Below are positions 26,207 through 35,229 of a stretch of 64,000 bases of DNA, piece by piece. Under the pieces are notes generated by a model that worked only from the letters and a program-made list of their open reading frames with translations, did no database searches and was not told where the DNA came from. Source of the stretch: Pontibacter sp. HSC-14F20 (GTDB taxonomy: Bacteria; Bacteroidota; Bacteroidia; Cytophagales; Hymenobacteraceae); the NCBI RefSeq assembly GCF_019599265.1, contig NZ_JAHZTC010000001.1, positions 1 to 64,000 of the forward strand, given 5' to 3'. The position numbers and the translations under genes are program-made. How positions within the stretch are numbered: position 1 is the first letter of the stretch; each line of letters starts with the position of its first letter.

Positions 26207-29200
26207 ATGAAAATCAAAAAAGTACTTGTCGCTAACCGCGGCGAAATTGCCATACGTGTGCTGCGGGCCTGTACCGAGCTCAACATTCAGACGGTGGCCA
26301 TCTATACCTACGAAGACCGCTATTCTCTGCACCGCTACAAAGCCGACGAGGCCTACCAGATCGGCAAAGATAACCAGCCGCTGCAGCCCTACCTCGACAT
26401 CGAGGGCATTATCAAAATAGCCAAGGAAAACGGCGTAGACGCCATTCACCCGGGCTACGGCTTTTTGTCTGAAAACCAGCATTTCTCACGAAAGTGCGCC
26501 GAGAATGGTATTATTTTCATCGGTCCGCGACCGGAGGTAATGGGGGCATTGGGGGATAAAGTATCGGCCAAAAAAGTGGCGATGAGCTGCGAGGTACCCA
26601 TCATCCAGAGCAGCAATCTCGACCTGAATACCTACGACACCGCTTTGGAAGAAGCCCACCGCATTGGCTATCCGCTCATGCTCAAAGCCGCTGCCGGTGG
26701 TGGCGGACGTGGTATGCGTGTGATCCGGGATGACGAGCAACTGGAAAAAGGCTTTTTCGAAGCGAAGAACGAAGCCCTGAAAGCTTTCGGTGACGACACG
26801 CTGTTCCTGGAAAAGTACGTTGAGAACCCGAAGCACATTGAGGTGCAGATCGTGGCCGACAACTATGGCAACATTACCCACCTGTTTGAGCGCGATTGTT
26901 CGGTGCAGCGCCGTTTCCAGAAAGTGGTGGAGGTGGCCCCGGCCATCAGCCTAGACGAGGAGACCCGCCAGCAGCTTTACGACTACGCCATCCGCATCTG
27001 TAAAGCCGTGAATTACAACAATGTGGGCACGGTGGAGTTTCTGGTGGAGCCGCACAACAATAACATCTATTTCATCGAAGTGAATCCACGCATCCAGGTG
27101 GAGCATACCGTGACGGAGATGATCACAGGTATAGACCTGATTAAAACGCAGCTTTTCATCGCCGACGGCTATACCTTGGATAATGAAGAAGTACTGCTCG
27201 GTCCGCAGCATACCGTGCGGGCAAATGGCGTGGCTATCCAGTGCCGCATTACTACCGAAGATCCCGAAAACGACTTTAAACCAGATTACGGTACCATCAT
27301 CGCCTACCGCAGTGCCGGTGGTTTCGGCATTCGTCTCGACCAGGGCAGCGTATACCAGGGCGCCAAGATCAGTCCGTTCTTCGACTCGTTATTAGTAAAA
27401 GTGTCGGCACAGGCACCGACCTTGCGTCACGCTGCCATGAAAATGTCGCGTACCCTGGACGAGTTCCGAATCCGGGGTGTGAAGCAGAACATCCAGTTCC
27501 TGCAAAACATCATCACGCATCCGACTTTTATTTCAGGCGATGCCACCGTAGACTTTGTGAAGAATCACCCGGAGCTTTTTGTGTTCCGAAAGAGTAAGGA
27601 CCGCGCGACCAAACTACTTAGCTTCCTGGCTGATGTGATCGTGAACGGCCACCCGGATGTGAAGAATCCAGATCCGAATAAAGTGCTCACCAAACCGGAT
27701 TTCCACGGCTTCAACCTGAACAAACCTTACGAACCGGGCACCAAAGACCTGCTTACGCAACTCGGACCGGATGAATTCTCGAAATGGCTGCGCAACGAGA
27801 AGCAGATTCATTACACTGACACCACTTTCCGCGACGCGCATCAGTCCCTGCTGGCTACCCGTATGCGTTCGTTCGACATGCTCAAAATAGCTGAAGCCTA
27901 CGCTAAAGACCATCCGCAGATATTCAGTATGGAGGTATGGGGTGGTGCTACCTTTGATGTCTGCCTGCGCTTCCTGCATGAGGACCCGTGGCGCAGACTG
28001 GCCGAACTACGCGAGGCTATACCGAACATTTTGCTGCAAATGCTGATCCGGGGTTCCAATGGGGTAGGGTATAAAGCTTATCCGGATAATCTGATTGAGT
28101 CCTTTGTCGAGAAATCGTGGGAGACGGGGGTGGATATTTTCCGCATCTTCGACTCGCTCAACTGGATGAAGAGCATGGAGCCCTGCATCAACTTCGTGCG
28201 CAAACGTACGGGCGGTCTGGCTGAAGGCGCCATTTGCTATACCGGTGACATCCTCAACCCGAGCAAAACCAAGTATACCTTAGATTACTATCTGCAGCTG
28301 GCCAAACAGCTCGAAGATGCCGGGGCACACATTCTGGCTATCAAAGACATGGCCGGGTTGCTCAAGCCATACGCAGCGCAGGTGCTGGTAGAGGCACTCC
28401 GCGATACTGTGAAGCTGCCGATTCACCTGCACACGCACGATACTTCAGGTATACAGTCAGCCACTTACCTCAAAGCCATTGAAGCAGGCGTGGATGTGGT
28501 GGACGTGGCGCTGGGTTCGATGTCGGGGCTTACCTCGCAGCCGAACTTTAACTCTATGGTAGAGGCGATGCGTTTTCAGGAGTCGCACCGCGAGTTTGAC
28601 CAGAAGAGTCTCAACCGCCACGCCAACTATTGGGAAACGGTGCGCGAGTACTACTATCCGTTTGAATCGGGTCTGAAGGCGGGCACGGCCGAGGTATACC
28701 ACCACGAAATTCCGGGGGGACAGTACTCCAACCTTCGTCCGCAGGCCAATGCGCTGGGGCTGGGTGATAAGTGGGAATTAATAAAAGAGACTTATGCCGA
28801 AGTGAACCAGCTGTTTGGCGACCTCGTGAAGGTAACACCAAGCTCCAAAGTAGTTGGCGACATGGCGCTATACCTGGTATCGAACGGCCTGACAACGGTA
28901 GATGTGCTGGAGCGCGGCGATCAGATTTCGTTTCCGGAGTCGGTGCAGGCGCTGTTCCGCGGCGATCTGGGCCAGCCGGTGGGTGGCTTCCCGAAAAAGC
29001 TGCAGGCCATCGTGCTTAAAGACGAAAAGCCCTACGACAGCCGACCAAATGAACACTTGGAGCCTATTAACCTGGAAGAAGAATTCAGGGCGTTTCAGGA
29101 GAAATTCGGGGAAAATACCAAGTATACCGACTTCCTCTCGTATCAGCTATACCCAAAGGTGTACGAAGCTTTCCACAAACACTATGAGCAGTACGGCAAT

Positions 29201-29650
29201 GTCTCCAAAATCCCGACACGCCTCTTTTTCTATGGTATGCAACAGGGCGAGGAGGCTATCATTGACATCGCACGCGGTAAATCTATTGTGGTGAAGTACC
29301 AGTCACTGGGCCACGTCGACGAGGACGGTATGCGCACCGTGTTCTTCAAACTCAACGGACAGACGCGAAACATAGAAGTGCGCGACAAATCGGTGAAAGT
29401 GGAGCGGGTGCAGCACCAGAAAGTAGACAAAGGCAATTCGAAGCACATCGGGGCGCCACTACAGGGACTGCTCTCGAAGATACTGGTGGAGAAAGATCAG
29501 GAAGTGAAGAAAAACACGCCGCTGTTCGTAATTGAGGCCATGAAAATGGAAACTACTATCACGGCCTCCGAAGCCACTAAAATTGCTGACTTGCACCTGC
29601 CGGAAGGCTCACTGGTAAATACCGACGATTTGGTGGTGAGTTTGCGCTAG
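26207..29650 (+). CDS. pyc: Pyruvate carboxylase, single-chain
   Basis: 1147 residues from ATG 26207; the open frame upstream to 26054 is not family sequence, while MKIKKVLVANRGEIAIRVLR is the usual opening. Order: biotin carboxylase (about 1-455; AAAGGGGRGMRV ATP-grasp loop), carboxyltransferase (about 530-800; DTTFRDAHQSLLATRMR), and a C-terminal biotinyl domain (EAMKMETT, Lys1113). It converts pyruvate to oxaloacetate using bicarbonate and ATP, refilling the TCA cycle. The single-chain form is normal in this phylum. It carries several copies of the octamer in all reading frames. Confidence 0.95.
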   Translation: MKIKKVLVANRGEIAIRVLRACTELNIQTVAIYTYEDRYSLHRYKADEAYQIGKDNQPLQPYLDIEGIIKIAKENGVDAIHPGYGFLSENQHFSRKCAENGIIFIGPRPEVMGALGDKVSAKKVAMSCEVPIIQSSNLDLNTYDTALEEAHRIGYPLMLKAAAGGGGRGMRVIRDDEQLEKGFFEAKNEALKAFGDDTLFLEKYVENPKHIEVQIVADNYGNITHLFERDCSVQRRFQKVVEVAPAISLDEETRQQLYDYAIRICKAVNYNNVGTVEFLVEPHNNNIYFIEVNPRIQVEHTVTEMITGIDLIKTQLFIADGYTLDNEEVLLGPQHTVRANGVAIQCRITTEDPENDFKPDYGTIIAYRSAGGFGIRLDQGSVYQGAKISPFFDSLLVKVSAQAPTLRHAAMKMSRTLDEFRIRGVKQNIQFLQNIITHPTFISGDATVDFVKNHPELFVFRKSKDRATKLLSFLADVIVNGHPDVKNPDPNKVLTKPDFHGFNLNKPYEPGTKDLLTQLGPDEFSKWLRNEKQIHYTDTTFRDAHQSLLATRMRSFDMLKIAEAYAKDHPQIFSMEVWGGATFDVCLRFLHEDPWRRLAELREAIPNILLQMLIRGSNGVGYKAYPDNLIESFVEKSWETGVDIFRIFDSLNWMKSMEPCINFVRKRTGGLAEGAICYTGDILNPSKTKYTLDYYLQLAKQLEDAGAHILAIKDMAGLLKPYAAQVLVEALRDTVKLPIHLHTHDTSGIQSATYLKAIEAGVDVVDVALGSMSGLTSQPNFNSMVEAMRFQESHREFDQKSLNRHANYWETVREYYYPFESGLKAGTAEVYHHEIPGGQYSNLRPQANALGLGDKWELIKETYAEVNQLFGDLVKVTPSSKVVGDMALYLVSNGLTTVDVLERGDQISFPESVQALFRGDLGQPVGGFPKKLQAIVLKDEKPYDSRPNEHLEPINLEEEFRAFQEKFGENTKYTDFLSYQLYPKVYEAFHKHYEQYGNVSKIPTRLFFYGMQQGEEAIIDIARGKSIVVKYQSLGHVDEDGMRTVFFKLNGQTRNIEVRDKSVKVERVQHQKVDKGNSKHIGAPLQGLLSKILVEKDQEVKKNTPLFVIEAMKMETTITASEATKIADLHLPEGSLVNTDDLVVSLR

Positions 29651-30008
29651 GCTATACCTGTTATACCTTTTCTCGAGGGCGTTTATCTCCTTTTTCCGGA
29701 ATAGGGAGGAGGGTAAACGCCCTCGCTTAATTAGGACATGGGAGAAGATTGAGCTGACTCTGGCCATCACGACACTCTTTCGGATTTGCAATGACTTCCT
29801 TTTGATTGGAAATCCCCGAGAGTAGCATATTGGCAAAATAGTAAGAAGTTAATAGCTTCTACCGGATCCCATCAATCCGTGGAATAGGTTCTCCTCCAAG
29901 ATTCAGGTACAGAAAAATATACCTGCAAAAGTTATGTAAGTATAATTTGCAAATACGCTGCATGCATACTATTTTTGAAACGGTACCAAACTTGCGTTTA
30001 GCAGACGG
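29651..30008. other. Intergenic region downstream of pyc
   Basis: About 360 nt with the hairpin at 29674-29725 and a second weak one near 29780-29815 (GGATTT / AAATCC). Further right is AT-rich sequence before the stop of the TPR gene. No ORF of quality is seen. Confidence 0.45.
29674..29725 (+). terminator. Long hairpin after pyc, probable terminator
   Basis: CGAGGGCGTTTA at 29674-29685 and TAAACGCCCTCG at 29714-29725 are exact complements, 23 nt after the stop. The following tract is TTAATT rather than a T-run, so termination strength is uncertain. Confidence 0.6.
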
Positions 30009-30341
30009 CTATTCGTCTTCATAATCCAGGCCCATAAATTTGTTGTACGCCTGTTGCAGTTCGGCGAAAGCGTGCATGTTGCCTTCCTGGCGGCTCACGA
30101 GCATCCCTTTCTTATAAGTTTGCTCCGCCATATCGTTTTGCCCGAGTTCTGCGTACAGACTGGCAGCGTGGTAATAAGTACCTACGTAGCGCTCATGTTC
30201 AGACAGCAGTTTTTCGTAAAATTCCATCGCTTTTTGCGGGTCGGAACTACGCAGCTCAGTCGCAATTGCGTATAGCGTAAACGAATCATTCGGGTCTTCT
30301 TCCAGAAACTTATAGAGTTGTTCTAATCTGTTTTGAGACAT
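30009..30341 (-). CDS. Small TPR-like protein
   Basis: 110 residues with about three helix pairs. The repeat blocks are DSFTLYAIATELRSSDPQKA, YYHAASLYAELGQNDMAEQT and a last MHAFAELQQAYNKF. It is soluble and lacks a signal. TPR folds bind protein partners. It faces away from etfB with a 67-nt gap, so the two share the intervening promoter area. Confidence 0.8.
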   Translation of the reverse strand: MSQNRLEQLYKFLEEDPNDSFTLYAIATELRSSDPQKAMEFYEKLLSEHERYVGTYYHAASLYAELGQNDMAEQTYKKGMLVSRQEGNMHAFAELQQAYNKFMGLDYEDE

Positions 30342-30408
30342 TTCTATTTGGCTATATTTTAACTAACTTCGCACAAATCTAATTTTAAATAAGCTAACAT
30401 TTCTAATC

Positions 30409-31149
30409 ATGAAAATATTAGTTTGCATCAGTAACGTTCCGGATACTACATCCAAAATCAACTTTACTGGAGATAATAAAGAGTTCGACAAGAACGGGGT
30501 GCAGTACGTGATCAACCCTTGGGATGAATACGCATTAACCCGCGCCATTGAGCTGAAAGAAGCTAAAGGCGGCAGCGTAACCGTGCTGAACGTAGGCGAA
30601 GCCGACGCTGAGCCGAACATCCGGAAGGCACTGGCCATTGGCGCCGACGACGCCATCCGCGTGAACGCACACCCGAAAGACGCTTTCTTCGTGGCACAGC
30701 AGATCACTGCCATCGCCAAAGAAGGCGGTTACGATATGATTTTGATGGGCAAGGAGTCCATTGACTACAACGGCTTCCAGGTACACAACATGGTGGGCGA
30801 AATGATGGGTATTCCGTCTGTAACGCCGGCCTTTAAACTGGATATGGTAGACGATAGCACGGCCCGTCTGGAGCGTGAGATCGAAGGAGGCAAAGAAGTG
30901 GTGGAAGTAAAACTGCCTTTCGTAGCCAGCGCCCAGCAGCCGATGTGTGAGCCCCGCATCCCAAACATGCGCGGCATCATGACGGCCCGTACCAAGCCAC
31001 TCAAAGTAGTGGAAGCTGCCGGTGGCGAAGCCAAGTCGGAATACGTGAACTACAGCAAGCCCGAGAAAAAGAGCGGCGTGAAGCTGATTGACGCGGACAA
31101 TGCCGGCGAATTGATTAAACTATTGAGAAACGAAGCTAAAGTACTGTAA
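30409..31149 (+). CDS. etfB: Electron transfer flavoprotein beta subunit
   Basis: 246 residues. The opening MKILVCISNVPDTTSKINF and NPWDEYALTRAIELKE are typical, followed by VLNVGEADAEPNIRKALAIG, GKESIDYNGFQV and SAQQPMCEPRIPNMRGIMTA. With EtfA it forms the FAD/AMP heterodimer that passes electrons from acyl-CoA dehydrogenases to the quinone pool. The pair is separated by 1 nt. No copy of the octamer occurs in etfBA, unlike most genes here. Confidence 0.95.
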   Translation: MKILVCISNVPDTTSKINFTGDNKEFDKNGVQYVINPWDEYALTRAIELKEAKGGSVTVLNVGEADAEPNIRKALAIGADDAIRVNAHPKDAFFVAQQITAIAKEGGYDMILMGKESIDYNGFQVHNMVGEMMGIPSVTPAFKLDMVDDSTARLEREIEGGKEVVEVKLPFVASAQQPMCEPRIPNMRGIMTARTKPLKVVEAAGGEAKSEYVNYSKPEKKSGVKLIDADNAGELIKLLRNEAKVL

Positions 31150-31150
31150 T

Positions 31151-32131
31151 ATGTCTGTATTAGTATTTGTAGAAGGTCTGAACGGAGAGATCAAGAAGTC
31201 CTCGCTGGAGGCTGCATCATACGGCAGCCAGGTGGCACAAGCCATGGGCACATCCGCCACGGCGGTAGCCATTGGTGACGTACACGAAGACGCTTTGGCC
31301 AGACTGGGCGAGCAAGGTATCAGCAAAGTATTGTACGACGCGGACGACCGCCTGAAACAGTTCGTAGCTGACGCTTACGTGAAAGTTATCGCGAAAGCTG
31401 CCCAGCAGGAAAGCGCTAAAGTACTGGTGTTCTCCAACTCCAACATCGGTGCTGCGGTAGGCTCTAAGCTGGCTGTTCGCCTGAACGGCTCACTGGCCAC
31501 CAACGTAACCGAACTACCGAAAATTGACGGCGGCAACTTCACTGTGACACGTGGTGTGTTCTCGGGCAAGGCATTCGCGCAAGTGAACCTGACCTCTGAC
31601 CTGAAGATCATCGCGGTAAAGAAAAACAGCACCGACATCATCAGCAACGGGGGCACTTCGGCAACAGTAGAAAAAATCTCCGCTGATCTGGCTGAGTCTG
31701 ATTTTGCTGTAGCTCCAAAGGAAACGGTGATGCAGGAAACCGACGGTGGCGTTCTGCTGCCAGAGGCTGAAATCGTCGTATCGGGCGGTCGCGGTATGAA
31801 AGGTCCTGAAAACTGGCACCTGATCGAAGAACTTGCAAAAGAATTGGGTGCAGCAACAGCTTGCTCCAAACCAGTGTCTGATATCGGCTGGCGCCCTCAC
31901 CATGAGCACGTTGGCCAGACAGGTATCACGGTAAGCCCGAACCTGTACATCGCGGCTGGCATCTCTGGCGCCATTCAGCACCTGGCAGGGGTTAACTCTT
32001 CTAAAGTGATTGTCGTTATTAATAAGGATCCGGAAGCGCCGTTCTTCAAAGCCGCTGATTATGGCATAGTTGGCGATGCGCTCGAGGTACTTCCTAAATT
32101 GATAGAAGCTGCCAAAGCTTTAGACAAATAG
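31151..32131 (+). CDS. etfA: Electron transfer flavoprotein alpha subunit
   Basis: 326 residues. An N-terminal domain resembling EtfB is followed by the FAD-binding C-terminal domain: SGGRGMKGPENWHLIEELA, SDIGWRPHHEHVGQTG, ISGAIQHLAGVNSSKVIVVI and NKDPEAPFFKAADYGIVGD. Partner of EtfB in the cytoplasm. One nucleotide after etfB; the next gene starts 18 nt later, so the three are likely one transcript. Confidence 0.95.
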   Translation: MSVLVFVEGLNGEIKKSSLEAASYGSQVAQAMGTSATAVAIGDVHEDALARLGEQGISKVLYDADDRLKQFVADAYVKVIAKAAQQESAKVLVFSNSNIGAAVGSKLAVRLNGSLATNVTELPKIDGGNFTVTRGVFSGKAFAQVNLTSDLKIIAVKKNSTDIISNGGTSATVEKISADLAESDFAVAPKETVMQETDGGVLLPEAEIVVSGGRGMKGPENWHLIEELAKELGAATACSKPVSDIGWRPHHEHVGQTGITVSPNLYIAAGISGAIQHLAGVNSSKVIVVINKDPEAPFFKAADYGIVGDALEVLPKLIEAAKALDK

Positions 32132-32149
32132 AACAAGAAGCGCTTAATT

Positions 32150-32749
32150 GTGAAAAAAATACAGCTAGAGATACTCGGGCTCTCCTCCAGCCAGTCGCAG
32201 ACAGGATCGTTTGCACTGGTGCTGGGAGAGCGTGATGGAAACCGCAGGCTGCCGATCATCATCGGTATGTTCGAGGCGCAGTCCATTGCCATACAGATAG
32301 AAAAAATCAACCCCAACCGTCCGCTCACGCACGATCTGTTCAAAACCTTTGCCGAGCAGATGAGCGTGAACATCACTGAGATCCTGATCTCTGACCTGAA
32401 GGAAGGCGTGTTCTATTCCAAGATCATGTGCACCGACGGAGAGAAGGAGTTTGAGCTGGATGCGCGTCCATCCGACGCTATTGCGATCGGGCTGCGTTTT
32501 GGAGTACCTATCTATACCGTGGAGAGTGTGCTGTCGGAAGCTGGCATTATTCTGAGCGACCTGGAAGAAGAGGAGGACGAAGATGAGGAAATGACTGTTA
32601 AAAGCGGTTCAACATCGAGTTCGACAACCAAGGAGCCCCTTAACCAGACTTCGGTAGACGACCTGAACAAGATGCTCAACGAAGCCCTCGAAAAAGAGGA
32701 CTACGAGCGTGCCGCCAAAATCCGCGACGAGTTGAACAAGCGCAATTAG
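32150..32749 (+). CDS. Bifunctional nuclease (DUF151) with a C-terminal UVR motif
   Basis: 199 residues; the start is GTG, the only option at this end of the domain. The DUF151 domain covers about 1-135 (GLSSSQSQTGSFALVLGERD, LPIIIGMFEAQSIAIQIE, ARPSDAIAIGLRFGVPI). An acidic linker EEEEDEDEE follows, then Ser/Thr-rich sequence and a UvrB/UvrC-type motif (LNEALEKEDYERAAKIRDEL). Plant homologues cut DNA and RNA; in bacteria the role is unproven. Probably in the etfBA transcript. Confidence 0.85.
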   Translation: MKKIQLEILGLSSSQSQTGSFALVLGERDGNRRLPIIIGMFEAQSIAIQIEKINPNRPLTHDLFKTFAEQMSVNITEILISDLKEGVFYSKIMCTDGEKEFELDARPSDAIAIGLRFGVPIYTVESVLSEAGIILSDLEEEEDEDEEMTVKSGSTSSSTTKEPLNQTSVDDLNKMLNEALEKEDYERAAKIRDELNKRN

Positions 32750-32769
32750 CCTAACATACGCTATATGCG

Positions 32770-32807
32770 AAAAGTCCTGCACCTTAAGGTGCAGGACTTT
32801 TTGTTTT
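32770..32807 (+). terminator. Intrinsic terminator
   Basis: AAAAGTCCTGCACC / GGTGCAGGACTTTTT, 20 nt after the DUF151 gene. Its T-tract overlaps the -33 box of the next promoter. Confidence 0.9.
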
Positions 32808-32830
32808 AACAGATATTCGCCTTACTTTTG
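32800..32830 (+). promoter_or_regulatory. Canonical Bacteroidota promoter of the nucleoside transporter
   Basis: TTTG at 32800-32803, a 19-nt spacer and TACTTTTG at 32823-32830, an exact fit to TTTG-N19-TAnnTTTG. The transcript would start near 32837, so the 5' leader is only about 14 nt. Confidence 0.75.
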
Positions 32831-32850
32831 GCCAAATTTTTTCCCACAGC

Positions 32851-34161
32851 ATGTTCGATATTTTCAGAGGGCTTCTTGGCCTCCTAGCCATTATTGCCAT
32901 CGCCTTTGCGTTCTCCAAAAGTCGTAAAAACATAGATTGGCGTCTCGTCGCTTACGGTGTTTTCCTGCAGATTCTTTTTGGCGTGCTTGTAACGCAAGTG
33001 CCCGTAGTGGCAAAAGGCTTTGCCTATGTGAGTGAGGGCTTTGTTACCTTTCTGGATTTCTCGCAGGCAGGTGCGCAATTTCTCTTTGGTAACCTGGCCG
33101 ATCCTTCCAAAAATAACGGACTAGGCTTTATTTTTGCCTTCTCGGTTCTCCCTACCATCATTTTCTTTTCTACCGTATCGGCTGGCCTCTACTACCTCGG
33201 TGTGCTCCAGAAGATCGTGTATGGCATTGCCTGGGTGATGTCGAAGGTGATGCGCCTTTCGGGTCCTGAGAGCCTATCTGCGGCAGGTAACATATTTTTG
33301 GGGCAGACGGAAGCACCGTTGCTGGTGCGTCCCTTCATCGCCCGCATGACGCGCTCGGAACTGATGTGCCTTATGACAGGTGGTATGGCAACGCTGGCAG
33401 GTGGTGTACTGGCGGCATACGTGTCTTTTCTGGGAGGCGATGATCCTGCCCAAAAGGCTATTTTTGCAGCTCACTTGCTCACAGCCTCCATCATGAATGC
33501 TCCTGCAGGTATAGTACTGGCTAAAATTCTGGTACCTGAAACGGAGCACGAAGAAATTACGAACAAACTGGAAGTAAACCAGGAGCAGTTGGGTGTGAAC
33601 CTGATCGATGCGCTCTCAAGGGGAGCGGGGGATGGTTTGCGCCTGGCCGCTAACGTGGGTGGTATGCTGCTTGCTTTTATCGCTGTAATCGCTTTGGTTA
33701 ACTACATCCTGACTGATATGATCGGCGTTTGGACAGGGCTGAACGAAATGGTAGTAGCCAGCACAAATGGACAGTTCAACGGCTTCTCCCTGCAGTATAT
33801 ACTAGGTCAGATCTTCCGTGTATTTGCCTTTATCATGGGTGTACCCTGGGCTGATACACTGCAGGTAGGCAGCTTGCTCGGGCAGAAAACTGCCATCAAC
33901 GAATTTGTGGCTTACTTAGACCTTGCCAACATGAAGGAGGCGGGTACACTTGGGCCAAAGGCGCTCGTTATGGCAACTTATGCGCTGGCTGGTTTCTCTA
34001 ACTTCAGTTCTATCGCCATCCAGATTGGAGGTATAGGCAGCATGGCACCAAACCAGCAGGGGCAGCTTTCCAAGCTTGGCTTTATCGCTTTGCTGGGTGC
34101 TTCCCTGGCTTGTATGATGACCGCCACTGTAGCAGGTATGCTGTTCGGCCTGGACTTCTAA
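32851..34161 (+). CDS. NupC-type concentrative nucleoside transporter
   Basis: 436 residues with about 10 membrane segments. CNT-family blocks are GLGFIFAFSVLPTIIFFSTV, NIFLGQTEAPLLVRPFI (substrate/ion loop), TGGMATLAGGVLAAY and GFSNFSSIAIQIGGIGSMAP. It brings nucleosides into the cell with sodium or protons. It has its own promoter and terminator, so a single-gene unit. Confidence 0.92.
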   Translation: MFDIFRGLLGLLAIIAIAFAFSKSRKNIDWRLVAYGVFLQILFGVLVTQVPVVAKGFAYVSEGFVTFLDFSQAGAQFLFGNLADPSKNNGLGFIFAFSVLPTIIFFSTVSAGLYYLGVLQKIVYGIAWVMSKVMRLSGPESLSAAGNIFLGQTEAPLLVRPFIARMTRSELMCLMTGGMATLAGGVLAAYVSFLGGDDPAQKAIFAAHLLTASIMNAPAGIVLAKILVPETEHEEITNKLEVNQEQLGVNLIDALSRGAGDGLRLAANVGGMLLAFIAVIALVNYILTDMIGVWTGLNEMVVASTNGQFNGFSLQYILGQIFRVFAFIMGVPWADTLQVGSLLGQKTAINEFVAYLDLANMKEAGTLGPKALVMATYALAGFSNFSSIAIQIGGIGSMAPNQQGQLSKLGFIALLGASLACMMTATVAGMLFGLDF

Positions 34162-34179
34162 AAAGATTTCTATACCTAT

Positions 34180-34219
34180 AAAAAAGGCTCCCGCTTTACC
34201 TTAGCGGGAGCCTTTTTTT
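34180..34219. terminator. Strong bidirectional terminator
   Basis: AAAAAGGCTCCCGCT / AGCGGGAGCCTTTTTTT between the convergent nucleoside-transporter and mlaF genes. A CTATACCT octamer lies in front of it. Confidence 0.88.
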
Positions 34220-34231
34220 CTGAGCGGTAGG

Positions 34232-34279
34232 TATACCTATACCTATACCTATACCTATACCTATACCTATACCTATACC
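34232..34279. repeat. Tandem array of eight TATACC hexamers
   Basis: Eight perfect, uninterrupted TATACC units; seven overlapping CTATACCT octamers. The right end supplies the TAG stop codon of mlaF (34273-34275, minus strand). It lies just after a terminator. This is the only tandem form of the octamer in the window, other copies being single. Confidence 0.97.
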
Positions 34280-35199
34280 TGAGTCTTACCAGTCTGTGTG
34301 GTGGCAGTCGGCCCCTCGGGGTTTTCGGGCTGCGGTTCGTCCTGTGTTTCTATCGTTTCTGCTGAAGGCGCTTTCTCCTGGTCCTGAGTTGCTTGCTGCT
34401 GGTTATGCTGGCGCTCTTCTTCTTCACGTTCTTCTTCGCGCTCTTCTTCCTCCACCTTTTTGGCGTCGCGCATCAGGCGGTTGGCGAAGATAAAGTCGTT
34501 GAGCTCTTTGATGTCCGTGTCCATGATCTCATCTCGGGTGCCTTCCCAAAGCTTTTTGCCTTCGTACAGGAACATGATCTTGTCACCTATCTCAATCACC
34601 GAGTTCATGTCGTGTGTCACGATGATGGTGGTGATGTTGTACTCTTCGGTGATTTCTTTGATCAGTTCGTCAATCTTCAGAGCGGTCTGCGGGTCAAGGC
34701 CTGAGTTAGGTTCGTCACAGAACAGGTAAGTACAGTTCGGAGCAATGGCGCGGGCTATACCTACGCGTTTCTTCATTCCGCCACTAATCTCGGAAGGCAT
34801 TTTTTTGTTTGCGCCCTCCAGTCCCACGCGCTTTAAACAGAAGTTCACACGCTCCATGCGCTCTTCCTTGTTCATTTCGGTGAGCATTTTGAGCGGGAAC
34901 TCCACATTTTGTTCCACCGTCATTGAATCAAACAAAGCCGAGCCCTGGAAGAGCATGCCAATTTTGCGGCGGATCTCCTGGCGGATGTCGAGCTTGTTGT
35001 TGGTGAAGTAAGTACCGTCGAAGGTCACGCTGCCAAGGTCGGGTTTGATGAGGCCCACAATGCACTTGAGAAGCACGCTTTTGCCGGTTCCGCTGGCGCC
35101 GAGTAGCAGGTTCGTTTTACCGGTCTCGAAGACGCCGCTTACGCCGTCCAGCACTTTCTTGTCGCCAAAAGCTTTATGTATGTTGTGTATTTCAATCAT
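34273..35199 (-). CDS. mlaF: MlaF-type ABC transporter ATPase
   Basis: 308 residues. Walker A GASGTGKSV around residues 34-41, signature PSEISGGMKKRVGIARAI, Walker B TYLFCDEPNSGLDP, and the MlaF-like ending of the ATPase near residue 245. A 60-residue tail follows, first acidic (VEEEEREEEREEEERQ) then Gln/Pro/Thr-rich, absent from typical MlaF. The last codons and stop are made by the hexamer array. With MlaE it should drive lipid movement between outer and inner membrane; the MCE partner mlaD is not beside it. Confidence 0.88.
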   Translation of the reverse strand: MIEIHNIHKAFGDKKVLDGVSGVFETGKTNLLLGASGTGKSVLLKCIVGLIKPDLGSVTFDGTYFTNNKLDIRQEIRRKIGMLFQGSALFDSMTVEQNVEFPLKMLTEMNKEERMERVNFCLKRVGLEGANKKMPSEISGGMKKRVGIARAIAPNCTYLFCDEPNSGLDPQTALKIDELIKEITEEYNITTIIVTHDMNSVIEIGDKIMFLYEGKKLWEGTRDEIMDTDIKELNDFIFANRLMRDAKKVEEEEREEEREEEERQHNQQQATQDQEKAPSAETIETQDEPQPENPEGPTATTQTGKTQV

Positions 35200-35229
35200 G
35201 TGTTTTAAAATAGAATAAAGCAGGCCGGC

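Noticed and set aside
34232..34279. Hexamer array as a CRISPR
   Set aside because: Units are 6 bp with no spacers and no cas genes nearby.
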